In this document: one piece after another, positions 23,436 to 34,769 of the stretch
How positions within the stretch are numbered: position 1 is the first letter of the stretch
Layout: each line of letters starts with the position of its first letter
NCBI GenBank assembly: GCA_012934845.2
Contig: WNNJ02001536.1
Location: 62,001-126,000, forward strand
DNA length: 64,000 nucleotides
Reading direction: 5' to 3'
DNA from: Pomphorhynchus laevis
Taxonomy: Eukaryota; Acanthocephala; Palaeacanthocephala; Echinorhynchida; Pomphorhynchidae
Notes under the pieces: model-generated
Told to the model about the DNA's origin: nothing
Database searches by the model: none
The model's input: the letters and a program-made list of their open reading frames with translations, nothing else
Made by a program: the position numbers and the translations under genes

Positions 23436-23990
23436 AACAGATTTCTGTATTTATCTTCTTGTTTAGCTGTGTAGTGGGGATTCAAATGGTAATATTTTAA
23501 CATAGCGAACTGTGTATCACAAATCAAGTGCACAACTTATTTCTGATGTATATAAAAAAATCCTTGGCATTCCATGTCTTGTTAAAAAAACGACATTCGT
23601 TTTAATTTTTCTAATAGCGTGTGATGACATCTTGAAGTTATCAGTGTAACATCAAGCTTTACTCAAAGCTTTCATTACAAATGGCCGAATGTGGCCCGCT
23701 GGCTACAATATGCAAAGTTCGGATATATAAAGATAGATAAGTTTGTTTGATGTGAACAAAATGACTTTCGTTGGTTTAGTTCACTATGCTTTAAAAAAAT
23801 TTTAGGCGTGAATCTTCCATCGTAAATATGATGCACTCCTTCTCAAATTTTCTTTTCTGTGCATGATTCTGGAGTAAGAGCATTGCTTTGCTAGATATCA
23901 TCTAAAATTCAAGTATATTTAAATATCATACGCCATTTTCCAATCGTTTATACCAGCTCTTTAAAGACATTCAGTAAAAATATTATCATC
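23436..23990. other. Spacer without recognisable features
   Basis: The sequence is AT-rich and noncoding in appearance. No repeat or RNA gene was recognised. Confidence 0.4.
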
Positions 23991-24120
23991 GCGTTGCAAT
24001 CAAGATCTTTGTCAGATAGAACTAATTTCGATTGCAATCTTCATCTTTACTTACGATAAACGCGAAATTCTTATTAATTTTATTGAAACTGGACAATTTC
24101 ATATTTATATTGACTACAAT

Positions 24121-24210
24121 CCTTGGTTTGATAATGAGCTAAAAGACAATCCTTGGTTTGATAAGGGGCTAAAAGACAGTCCTTGGTTCGATAAGGAGCT
24201 AAAGGACGCT
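24121..24210 (+). repeat. Three tandem 30-bp units in the LINE F linker
   Basis: Units at 24121-24150, 24151-24180 and 24181-24210 each encode a ten-residue peptide of the form PWFDxxLKDx. They are in frame and differ at a few positions. They amplify the conserved PWFDKEL linker motif. Confidence 0.9.
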
Positions 24211-25371
24211 CTAAATGAAAAAAGTTGACATTCGTTATGTTTTCTAAACAACTAATATAATATAATTCATTTAAAAATATTAGAAACGGTTTCACATATA
24301 TTAAGCGTTTGAGAAAATGTCATTCTGAAGAAAGATAAGCAAAACTGTCTGAACGCGATCCTAGATCATTGTTCAACTATGCTAATTTTAAGAGTTACGT
24401 TGGTGGTATTAGTTCCATCGTTGATAACAATGGATGCAATCTAGTTCACGACATTGATATAGCCACTGCTTTTGGTTGTAAATTTCTGGTACCGATTTCT
24501 AACACTCATCTCGAAATGGGTTTATCTTATTACCGATCAATTTATGATGTTCGCATGTTTTCTGTTCATGATGTGATTAAAGAGCTCAAGAAGCTCAAAT
24601 AATATGGTTCTATCTATCCTAATATCCTTCCACCAATTTACTTGAAGAATCTTGCCGATGTTATCGCCTTTCCTTTGTATTGGATATTTATTGCTTCTAT
24701 CCATCTTGGTCGAGTTCCGAATGTGTGGAAATGCTCTATCATAAGGCCGTTATACAAAAGAGGGAATCGATATTATGTGAAAAGTTATAGACCTGTGAGT
24801 TTGACTTGTGTATCTTGCTGTATATTGGAGAGGATATTGTGTCGTATAATCAGCAACTACCTAGATACTATGGTTATTGTGCCATAATCAACATGGCTTC
24901 CGAAAATATCACTCGACTAACGAATCTTTTGATAGCCCAGGAAAGTTAGGGAAATCCTTCATCTACCTAGTTGATGAAGGATTCAATGTCGGCGTTGTAT
25001 TTTTGATTTCTCTAAAGCTTTTGACTTTGTTCGTTATGATATATTGATTCGTAAAATGCAGGCATGGAATATCGATCCTATTATTATTCGCTAAGTAGGT
25101 CATTTCATATCACAACGCACTTATCAAGTAAGGGTTAATGGATTTTCTCTTATCGATACCACGTTCATGCTGGCGTCCCTCAAGGTTGGGTATTGGGTTC
25201 ACTGCTAATCTGTATTTATGTGAACGATTTTCCTGGTACCCTGACATCATGTTCACTTTTGTATGAGGATGATCTTAAAATTTGGCTAGCAATTAGGTCG
25301 AATTTAGATATCATCCATTCAGATATTGACAACGTTTTTAAGTGGGCATAATGTACAGTGTGCAACTTCAT

Positions 25372-25483
25372 AATGTATAGTGTGCAACTTTGAGCCGTGC
25401 TCGTAATGTTTTCGACAAAATAATAATATGATTTGGAATTAAAAAAAGAATTTAAATAGTATTTCAGATTAATTTACATATTT
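25372..25483 (+). repeat. 112-bp dispersed repeat, copy 1, inside LINE F
   Basis: It starts at AGTGTGCAACTTTGAGCCG and ends at TTTACATATTT. It is nearly identical to 26121-26232. A shorter echo of its first 19 bases precedes it at 25350-25368. Confidence 0.8.
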
Positions 25484-26120
25484 GGTCAGCTCATCGAAAT
25501 AGTTTTACACATAAAGGATCTTGTTATATGGATCGCTAATGATTTGTCTACTCACCGACACACTGATTATGTATGTGCCAAAGCAATGCGTATGGTAGGT
25601 CTAATTCGCCGAACGTTTAGTTCTTTGAATTCCTGGTCATTTAAATCACTTGCAAATGCATTTATTCTCAGTCATTTACTGTATGCATATCAATGTTCAT
25701 ATCTTAGAACGGTTGATGACTCCACTCGACTTGAAAATGCGCTGCGTTGGTCAACAATGCTTGCTCATTCGGTAAGAGTTCTTCCATATGAATACAGACT
25801 CAGAGCACTGGATATGTTTTTACGCAATCTTCGCGATTCGCGAGATATGTGCCCCTGAAGTGGGAGATATTATATAAAGAACATCACGTTCTGCATGTAC
25901 TATTGAATATTCGATCTACCCGAACTTCGTTGGGTCATTCCCTTTATCTCAGTCGTCGCCGAATTGTACGGACCAAAACAATTCAATTTGGGCAAAGAAT
26001 TTTGAATCCATGGAATCGTTTTAGCGAGCATACTGTTAGCTCAGCTTCACATAAACTATTTAAACGGCGAATTATTTTGAATTTGGATTGATCTTTTTTT
26101 CTATTTTCTTTTTCTTTCAA

Positions 26121-26232
26121 AATGTACAGTGTGCAACTTTGAGCCGTGCTCGTAATGTTTTCGACAAAATAATAATATGATTTGGAATTAAAAAAGAATT
26201 TGAATAGTATTTCAGATTAATTTACATATTTA
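26121..26232 (+). repeat. 112-bp dispersed repeat, copy 2, just after LINE F
   Basis: This is a same-orientation match to 25372-25483. It lies between the LINE F 3' end and the Merlin transposase, so it may be part of a non-autonomous DNA element. Confidence 0.75.
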
Positions 26233-26339
26233 ACTTAACTACTGAATTTAAGGCACTTTTTAGCCTTTCCTTTAAGCGTCTCTCGAGTCTCTTTCTACAG
26301 TATTTGTATGGATTCTTGAATCTTCTCTGTTAACAAAGG

Positions 26340-27125
26340 TTATATGATGGTTGACTCAAAAATGTTGAAATCCCACTTCACTCAATTCAGCGTAATCTTT
26401 CCACTTATCAATATGAATTTTAGAATCAATAACTGCATTACGTCTAATGAAAGTATGCCAAGTTAATTTGTCCTTTTTATCGAGTAACCTGGTACTGAAT
26501 CATTTTTGATAATTTCGGCTAATAATCTTAATCGTCAAATATTTTTGTCCCTTTAGAAATCTGCCTTGTTTGTTTTTAAATAGGTAGATATGAGTATCAT
26601 CTACTTTAAACTTGTATTCTTTGTTTTTGATGTTTTCAATGTTTACACTAGAATTTGGCAAAATGATCTCTCGGAGTTTATTGAAGTAAATACCTGCAGT
26701 TTTCTGATGAATTTTAAATGCGGCCGCTGCTTCAGCGGTTGACTTGTTTTCCCTATAGCTTTCCATAAAATCAAATTATCGAATTTTTAACGTCCAAGAC
26801 TATACTGTTGGCTAATGGTGATGTAGACTTATTACGCCTGTTGTGATATTTGATTCTCGGATTTAAGCCGCGCCGGGTTTTACCTTTATCCCTTTTCATT
26901 TTATAACCACAAGCAATACATACAATTGACGCAGCCCGCATTAATCCAATCTGTATTTCATATTCAAATGATTCGCTTTTATCTGCAGTGAGCTCTACAA
27001 ATTCTATTATCATTATACTAGGCGTGCACAATATATTTAAAAAAGTCAACAAATATCTTCTAAAATAATTATTTTTGATTAAATATTTCGTTGCCATATT
27101 CCTCAATAACATCCACAAGAATTTG
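26340..27125 (-). mobile_element. Merlin (IS1595-like) DNA transposon transposase, decayed
   Basis: On the minus strand, a CxxC zinc-ribbon-like start (CIACGYKMKRDKGKTRRG) lies in 27118-26771. It is followed at 26766-26500 by a helix-turn-helix-like segment (ESYRENKSTAEAAAAFKIHQ) and a DDE-region peptide (KVDDTHIYLFKNKQGRFLKG). Further downstream (about 26440-26345) comes IDKWKDYAELSEVGFQHF followed by VNHH, the typical end block of the Merlin/IS1595 catalytic core. Frames are broken between these parts. Terminal inverted repeats could not be found with certainty. Merlin elements are known in schistosomes. Confidence 0.7.
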
Positions 27126-29768
27126 GAATATTATACAATCTGCGTGCTTTATCTATTTCAGAAAAGTATAATAAACTTATTTATTCACTAAAACAATTTC
27201 TTCCAAAAATAATTACTTTTGATTTCAAAATTTCGACCTGTTTCACCCCCAATAACTGCCAATTACACTTTTTAATACAAATCAAATTTTTTATGCATTT
27301 TTAAACTTACGCTATAATTATTTTTTTATTGATTTCTCTTTATTTTACAGAAGTGTCTCACTTTCGCTTTTTCAAAATAATAATAGAATTATTATTATTT
27401 GAGAATAAATTGAGTGATCTACATTCAATTCTTTAAAATCGTTTTTTATCTACATTAATAAATGGAATGTATTAAACAAATTTCATTTTTTAATTTTCCC
27501 TCTATCGAGAATAATATTTGGCATTATTTTTTTAACATTTGTACAGATGCTAATTTAGGTACTTCGTTAATTTATGTACTTTGTCGTTATTTCGTTTTGA
27601 CTCAAGGAGTTAGTGTGAGAGTGTAATAGATTTTCAGTAATAAGTTTCAAAATCAACAATCGATATGCTCAGTTATGATGAGCATATCGATCATATTATA
27701 GTGAGCAATCATAGCAGCTCATAATGCGCTACTATGATGCTAGTATAACTTGGATATTTAAATTTTGTAATATAATAAACTCCAAATATTAACTTAGTAT
27801 GTATTTAATAATTATAATATATGATTTGTCAGATAAGATCGAATTGTTGAATTCAAAATCATCATTATTACATTTAATTTATCTATTTTTGCATTTTTAA
27901 ATACTAATTTTATATCTAATCTAGTCACTTTTGCATTCCATTTCGTGACTTTTAGATTCAATTTTGCGTTTTGTTTTCAATTTCGTCGTGTTCGGGATAT
28001 TTAATCTAAAGGTGACGATATGATTGTGCCTCTCCTCTTCATATAATCGTAACTTTCTCAGATCGACCTGGATGGTTTGATTACGAATTACGGAGTTCTC
28101 TAGATAAGAAATCAGATCAGATAGCTGAATCTACCTTTATCTGGTGTATCTTGTTTTAATACAAAGTATATTATTTATTATCCATCCATAAAAAGTTTCC
28201 GCTTAAGAAAATTTATGATTTTCGTAGATATGTACGATTTTCGATTATTAACTTGTAGTGCTATTTTAAATACAGTATTTAATTCCGAAATTAAACAAAA
28301 ATTATTTTGCCTATACTGGTTTATATAAATTCCGCTGTACGATCTTGACCGCTGCATTAATTCTCTTTATAATGTATTCATGAATTGTTCTTATTTAAAA
28401 TTTTTATTATATTTACAAAATGTTTTTATTGCTGCTTTATAGTTTAATAAATTCTAATTTCAATGACGTACAACTTATAACGGCTCATTTGTGCCCTGTA
28501 TTTATTCATAATTTGCATAATTTTCGCTGCCCCATAATTACAAACTCTATGTTCTTCGTTCTTTATCTATTCCTGTGTATTCTTGATAGGTATCATAGCA
28601 GCAAAAAACGTTCCTAAATGTATCCTGGCAGTAAAGAGATGTTTAAAAGCTAAAATCATCAATTCGTATCAAAAATCAATAAAAATTAATTTCAAAAGTT
28701 TTTTAATCGTTGAAGGTAATTATTTCTCAGAACTTAGCTAAGACTAGTAAATGCAAAAAAAACATGTAATATCAACACTTGGCTCATCAATTGACTAAAA
28801 TGTAGCTATCTAGTGACATATGAGATTTCCACGTGCCATTCGATCAGTGAAAACAAAACGACTGGTTTATCCAAGGCTGGGCAATTAGTTTTTATCCAAG
28901 TTTGAACAATTGAAATAAATAGCATTGGAACTTAAAGAGCTTTTTATTACCATCAATAGTTATAGATGATTAAGTGCATCAACAGATACATTAATGTATA
29001 TGATGAACTTTTACTTAGCAGACACCTTATGATGCTATAATCACGTACTTAATAATCGAAAATCCAATTAATGTTAACAAAAATTCTATATTATGTTCTC
29101 AAATTCTATTTAAAATAGATAAACAAACTGACTTTATCGATATTTATAGATATTTTAACAATCGTATGCAAAACTGTTATGAACAACTTTTAATGTTGTA
29201 GTTAAAGAAAATCAGCTGTTGCTATTGCACATGTTTTTGTAATTCAATTTTATTTGAATCAATACTTTTTGTTTAGTTTTTAAAACATTAAAAATGCATG
29301 TTTAAATTTTACATGATCAAATCGAAATTTCGAACATTCGAATTATATGAACTTCTTTTATGTACTGACCCTTTAATTGAATCAATTGTTATAGGATTAA
29401 AGCTTAATTGCGTGTGATATTTTAAAATATAAAATTGCATAAATTTTTTTATCCGAATTTCTTTATATAATTCGCTATGCGAACTTAAGCTTCTATTAGA
29501 TTTATAACTGCAAAATATATAAAGCGCTGAAATCGTTGATTATTATTACAAAGGTTATTAGACTACCAGTTACGGAATTTGCACTAAATAATTCGAATAA
29601 TTGTACTTCGGTTTTATCGGCTTATAAAATGATTTTATATTGTCAATAGTATGTTTGAAATGCACGTTTATGTTATTTTTAAACGATTTTCACTTAATTT
29701 TAAAATTTTAAGAAAATCACGTACAGCCAATTTCTTAATATCTTTCTTCCAGACTTAATTTACATAGA
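27126..29768. other. Long AT-rich intergenic stretch
   Basis: No convincing gene is present. It contains an 11-bp perfect hairpin CGATATGCTCA / TGAGCATATCG (27661-27689) and, on the minus strand at 28130-28210, a copy of the Penelope-repeat leader (GATGGATAATAAATAATATA). Short open frames such as 28420-28617 are composition artefacts. Confidence 0.5.
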
Positions 29769-31689
29769 TGTTGTAAATATGATATACAGAAAAGACCACA
29801 AAAGGTTTTATCAGACAAATCTAGAACATATGCAAACAAGTTAATCAAAATACTAGAATGCAATTTTCTAATGTAATAAACATAATCACAATCACGAGAT
29901 TCTTCTCCATAGAATTTTTCGTATTCAATTTTCTTTCACCCAGTACATATATCCAGGACATCAACGCAACCTGTAGCTTGTTCGAGGTTGTAATTCCACT
30001 GAGGATTGTTCTATTGAATTAGTTCCATTTTTTAACATTGTATTGAGAAACTGCTCTTCTGCTGACGTAGAAACGTTATCGGGGCCATTTGTACCTTCTT
30101 GAACATTGTGCGTTATTGCCTCGTCGATGTCAAGTTGATCATGATTTTTGTATATGTTCATGCCAGTTTGTTCAACAGGACATTTATTTATTCCAGAGCT
30201 ATCAACATCGTTTCGTAGATACGATGCAAGCTTTCTAGTCGATATCTGAAATTCTATGCCGAACGAATCTCGTAACAAAACATAATGCCCAATACTGTCT
30301 ATTAATTCCACTTTTTCCACTTGATCCTCATTCTTAGCTGCTAAATCTTTCTTTAGCCAAATGCTACCAGGGTTGAGAAGCCCGTCTGGAATATCTTGTC
30401 CAATTGAAGACTTTCTTCGGAATCAGAATATACTTTCATGTGATGTATGTCCCGTCACTGTGTACAACAATGACGCAGTGAAGATAATGCTTGAGGTAGA
30501 ACATTTTGCCAGTTTTTTCAACGATAGTCCTTTTTTATTGTCAATTGAATTGTTTTCCAGATTGTTCCTACAAAACATCTTGCTTAGCCATTTCCTCTCG
30601 GATTATAAGGAGTTAATCTACTCATAGCAATTCCGCATTATGTACAAAAATTTACGTAAATTGGTTGATTGGAAACACGATCCCTGATGTAAATAAATTT
30701 AACTTGGCAATTCAAATAAAGAAAATACTTGAGTTAATGTTCGGATTACCGAGTTTATTGAAATATCAGGTTAATGGACTGCAAAGGGATATCGTGAAAA
30801 TTCATCATTTATACAAAGGATAAAACGGTGGCATTGTTAGGCGGAATAGATCATTTGAAATCTAGATTTGACCGTTCGAATGATTGCGGGCTTTTATTAA
30901 TGGTATATATAAAGGCTTAAAAAACTTTGGATTAAGCATTGAAACATAACACCATAAACGCCAACTTTATCGTGTGGAAGATGATTACGGCGTACATGAT
31001 GTAATAATCTCGAGATCCCATGATTACACAAATTTTCACACATAAGCTTCAATAACAGACTATGAAACACTTTGGTAGATGGACAAGTGGTTCTGGAAAA
31101 AACATCAGCTACTAAGTTCTTCGATCTAGATCGACATGTTATATCATATAGATAAAGAGATAATCCTAACCTGCATCGGACAACCTTCTCGTTATTAATC
31201 CTATTATTGTAATTCTTAGAAAGCATAAATGCCACGGACTTCTGATCAGTTATAAATTCGAATCTTCTACCGATTAAATAAAGCCCCTCCAGTACTTTAG
31301 TGCCTCAACAATGGTCAAGGTTTCCTTTTCAATACTTGATTGATTCTTATTCAAAACCGCAAGTTTGAATAATATCGGGTAAACTGATATAGTTCGTTGT
31401 CTGCCTCAAATGCTGTAAATTTTAGATCCTCATATTTAATCGGAACTCGGTAGTAAGCTTGCGACAGATCAATATAGGAAAATACTTTGTTGACTATGAT
31501 ATTGTATCATGGATGTTAAGCAACGGAAACGCGTCCAAATGAATATATCGATTGATAGTAGAGGAATAATCAACTGTCGCGCGAGGCTTTTTATTAGAAC
31601 ATCTCACTACTAATACCTGAGCTAACCACGTAGATACACTTGGTTTGATAATTCCATTGTCGAGCAGTCTACCTTCCGTTCTAATAAAT

Positions 31690-32290
31690 TTATTTATTAG
31701 TATTACAAGTTATAGCCAAATGACTGTTTCAACTGATCACATAGGAAACATTTGAAAAAATAGAAAAAAATAAGTAAATAGCGGTTACATAATATTGGAC
31801 ACATACGGAATGCTATGATCGTTAATCCACTGACGCAGTTGAACTTTAAATTAAGAGAAGTCCTTGGTGCATGCTATTTCTCCTGGCAACGTGTTCCAGG
31901 CGTTTAATGCTCGATGTTAGAGCCTAGCCAAAATCAATACTTTACCATGGGGAAACTTAATTAGTTTCAATGGATGGACACGACGCGTCTAAGAACAAAC
32001 TTTAACATATCACGAGGAAAACCCATCTATCCCATTAACCATTCGCCATAATGCAATAAGATCTAGGTAATATAGCCTCTGACCCAAAGATGGTATGTTT
32101 ATAAATTCAAGCCGCTCACTATATGAATATGATCCATCCATACACATTCGAGAACCTCTACTAAGGATTCACTCTAGTCTATTGAACTCTCCTTATAACT
32201 CTCGCAATACAGGGACTCTGAATCCGCAGCAACAAATCGTTAAGGACACAATAAACAGCAAAGGTCACAGTACGGTACCCTAAATTTAGA
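31690..32290 (-). mobile_element. CR1/Jockey LINE 3' piece nested in the Gypsy fossil
   Basis: On the minus strand the sequence reads the C-terminal end of a LINE RT: RLEFINIPSLGQRLYYLDL, then RVHPLKLIKF, then HRALNAWNTLPGEIACTKD. It is the same domain as the C terminus of the 1684-2697 element but a different family. It is 5'-truncated and has internal stops. Confidence 0.75.
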
Positions 32291-32365
32291 ATTCTAAATT
32301 TAGAATCGAATGTTCTAAAATTAGAATCGAATATTCTAAATCGGTATTCTAAATTTAGAATCACT
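32278..32365. repeat. Palindromic tandem cluster TTCTAAATTTAGAA
   Basis: About five palindromic or half-palindromic units of the form ATTCTAAATTTAGAATCGAAT are packed in 88 bp at the truncated end of the nested LINE. This is low-complexity, self-complementary DNA. Confidence 0.8.
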
Positions 32366-33103
32366 TGTTTGATACCAGCGTGAGTTGGTAGTAATATGAC
32401 AGTAACCTCTGCTAACATTGTTAAACAGTTCATGAGGTTGAATTGACATTTGTTGAATTAATACGGCTGTAATCGTGATTCCTGGTTCTCGACCATCGGA
32501 TTGCAAATTTGCAAACGCACGCTTTTGGAAAAATACTTGACCTAAAATTTAAGCAGCACATAATGATGGCATAATTAGAAATTTCATTTTTGAATATTGG
32601 TGGATTTCATATTCAATGGATATCTGCACATATTGACGTACGTTGTATATGCTTGACGTTGTCGCTAAATTTACAATATCTGAACAAGGCGATGTGACCA
32701 ATTCTAGATTTCCGACCAATTTTTCGTCAATGAAATTCTCTGTGCTACTAGTATCTAACAGGGCTTTAACAACTTTTGAAACAATGATTATTTCAGTGAG
32801 ATATTTAGAAAAATCGCTTTTAATTGAGGCAATAAATATAGCTGATGATCCTTTTTGCGAATTCAAGTGACGTTTTAATCTACATAACTTTGCGAAATGC
32901 CTTTTTTTACCATAGTGAAAACATGTAACGTTTCGTACTGGACAAACATCGCGTTTGTGACTTATTCCTTCACAGAATGTGCAATTCTTGCTCGAACGCT
33001 TTAATGCATTAAAATCAATATGATTACAATCATCATGAGTTGAGTTAGTAGCAACCACTGGCATTGTCTGATCTAGTGAGCTAAACTCATTTTGAGCATA
33101 ATA

Positions 33104-33400
33104 TTTTGATTGTATTTGATTGCATCTGTGAGCTGAAATTTTTCCGATTGTGGCACGATATTATCCTCACAGGTACACTGTTCCTATTTTTGATACAGCA
33201 GGACGCTACTAATCAGCCTGGGTGGATCTCATTAGCTGCTGACCCCGACCTACATTTCACGTTTAGACCCTTATTATCTGCTTTCTCCGTAGACTGATGC
33301 TGATCGGATTTGAACTCAGGACGTCTGTATCGTGATTCAACGCAACATCCACTGAGCTGGCTGCTCCAGTGGTGTAGATATACATTTCTGTATATTACTT
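33104..33400 (-). mobile_element. tRNA-derived SINE copy S1
   Basis: On the minus strand it contains an A-box-like CAGCTCAGTGGATG and a B-box GAGTTCAAATCCG. A hammerhead-like core follows (CAGCAG-CTAATGA...GTC-CTGCTG), and the copy ends ...GATGCAATCAAATAC. It is closely related to copies at 49943-50262, 50262-50375 and 50427-50760. It sits inside Gypsy fossil 2. Confidence 0.8.
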
Positions 33401-33844
33401 TTGCTTGATAATAATCGATACAAATGTATCGATTATGTGTGTATCACTATTCTGTAACATAGTTGTGCCTTGCAAATTACATTTGTTAGCTAAGATTCAA
33501 ATGAGCGTATTGATCAATTGTCTCTAATTTGGCTTGTGTTTAGACGAATGCAATTTGAAACGAGCATATTTTGTATTAAGTCATTTGGCAAATGTATTTT
33601 GTAAAATTTCAATTGCTTCAATGTAGGTTTTACACTGTAACTAAGACGAACAAATCGGATGAAATAATATTGAAAAGTATACAAAGTTTCTGTTCATCAA
33701 TTGCATCTGTACATACGCTTAACTGGCATTTAAAAGGAATATTCAAATGGAGCAATTTCTTTTTATGGATTTGGATCGTCCAACTTTATAGAAAGTTTAA
33801 ATGGTGTGAGTAGTTTATCCATCAAAATCGATTATTTGATAAAT
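33401..33844. other. Gypsy 5' leader and flank
   Basis: This is a noncoding stretch between the SINE and the right terminal repeat of the Gypsy fossil. It contains a short palindrome around ATCGATACAAATGTATCGAT (33415-33434). Confidence 0.45.
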
Positions 33845-34149
33845 TGTTGTGAATATGGAATATAAAGCAAAAAGGTTTTATTAAACAAATCTTAAACATA
33901 GGCAAACAAGTTATAATCAAAATACTAGAATGTAATTGTCTAATGTAATAAACATAATCATAATCATGATAATAGATTACAAGAACGTTTCAGGATTTTT
34001 GCATAAGTTGAGAAATTTGTGTAACTCCGATAAATATTCGTATTTTTGTCTTTAGTAATAATTCAGTAAATAGTATATCAAGAAAACGAATTTATCATAT
34101 TTTGATGACTAGTTTAGTAATAATTCAATTAATTAAAATTTTGAAGACT

Positions 34150-34295
34150 ATTTTTATCATGAACGTTGCTTTAATCCTATTTATTAGCCAACAATAGTAC
34201 GCTACATATCAATTGATGCAATGGCTAAGTTCCACAAATACTGATATGTAGCGCACTGTTGTTGGCTTATACATGTAGGATTAAAGCGAAGTCCG
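34150..34295. repeat. 45-bp inverted repeat with SINE-core homology
   Basis: The left arm is about 34150-34195 (CTTTAATCCTATTTATTAGCC...) and the right arm about 34238-34283 (TGATATGTAGCG...TAGGATTAAAGC). They are near-perfect reverse complements with a spacer of about 45 bp. The right half resembles the hammerhead-like core of the SINE family and also occurs at 34640-34690. Confidence 0.7.
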
Positions 34296-34529
34296 GGATA
34301 AAAATACTCAGTAAAATTTTTCAATTGTAATAATGCCTGTACAGGTATATCAACTTAAAAATTAGGAAACAAACTGTAGATGACTAGTTTGATAATTGTA
34401 ATTACTCGCAAAATAAGAAGTTTTTTTTTGAATTGAACGTAGCACCTTCCCCTACCAATGCAGATTTAATTTGAAACCAGAAATTATTTCAATAAAATTT
34501 GCAATATGTAAGACGAAAATATTTCATTC

Positions 34530-34700
34530 AATCTCAATGTCCATAAATCAGACGAGTCGAATGATCATCAGCCAACATTAAAAGGGCCGAAACTTAAACG
34601 TAGATATTAGAAAAGTAGCTGATAAGATCCACCAATACTTAAATGTAGCGTACTGCTGTTGGCCTATAGATAGGATTAAAGCGGCGTTCAACATAAAAAT
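34530..34700 (+). mobile_element. Diverged SINE copy
   Basis: It aligns with the SINE family through a B-box remnant (GAGTCGAATGATCATCAGC), AAGGGCCGAAAC, and the core AGCTGATAAGATCCACC...GTAGCGTACTGCTGT. It is more diverged than the copies near 50 kb, so it is older. Confidence 0.65.
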
Positions 34701-34769
34701 AGTCGTTAAAATTTCAATGGTGATAATGACTGGACAGCTATATAAACTTAAAATTCAATTAATTGAATA

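Larger units (their letters stand above)
23990..26100 (+). mobile_element. Decayed CR1-clade LINE 'F'
   Basis: A linker peptide PWFDKELKDALNEK (about 24150-24225) leads into RT pieces. These are 24369-24602, then 24642-24887 (WKCSIIRPLYKRGNR, SYRPVSLTCVSCCILERI), motif A near 25000 (VFDFSKAF-like), motif B near 25165, motif C LYEDDLKIWLA near 25260, and thumb pieces at 25544-25858 and 25849-26091 ending NPWNRFSEH. Stops and frameshifts are frequent, and motif C reads YEDD. A 112-bp non-LINE block (25372-25483) interrupts the frame. The copy is old compared with LINE E. Confidence 0.85.
29769..33971 (-). mobile_element. Ty3/Gypsy (CsRn1-like) fossil 2 with short terminal repeats
   Basis: Repeats of about 122-131 bp at both ends (29769-29899 and 33845-33971) begin TGTTGT and share most bases. 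A 5-bp ATAGA flanks both outer sides, as expected for a target duplication. Parts on the minus strand are a gag/nucleocapsid region with two zinc knuckles and a protease-like region (33064-32549), an RT/RNase H to integrase zinc-finger stretch (about 31680-30900), and an integrase/C-terminal end (30627-29961). It is broken in several places and of middle to old age. A CR1-like LINE piece (31690-32290) and a SINE (33104-33400) are inserted into it. Confidence 0.75.

Noticed and set aside
24116-24215. CRISPR-like array
   Set aside because: Three 30-bp units are contiguous without spacers and lie in frame in a LINE in a eukaryote.
28420-28617. 65-residue hydrophobic frame
   Set aside because: AT-rich Leu/Phe/Ile composition, no start context, no homology.
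33592-33813. 73-residue frame between SINE and Gypsy terminal repeat
   Set aside because: Chance frame in leader DNA of the Gypsy fossil.
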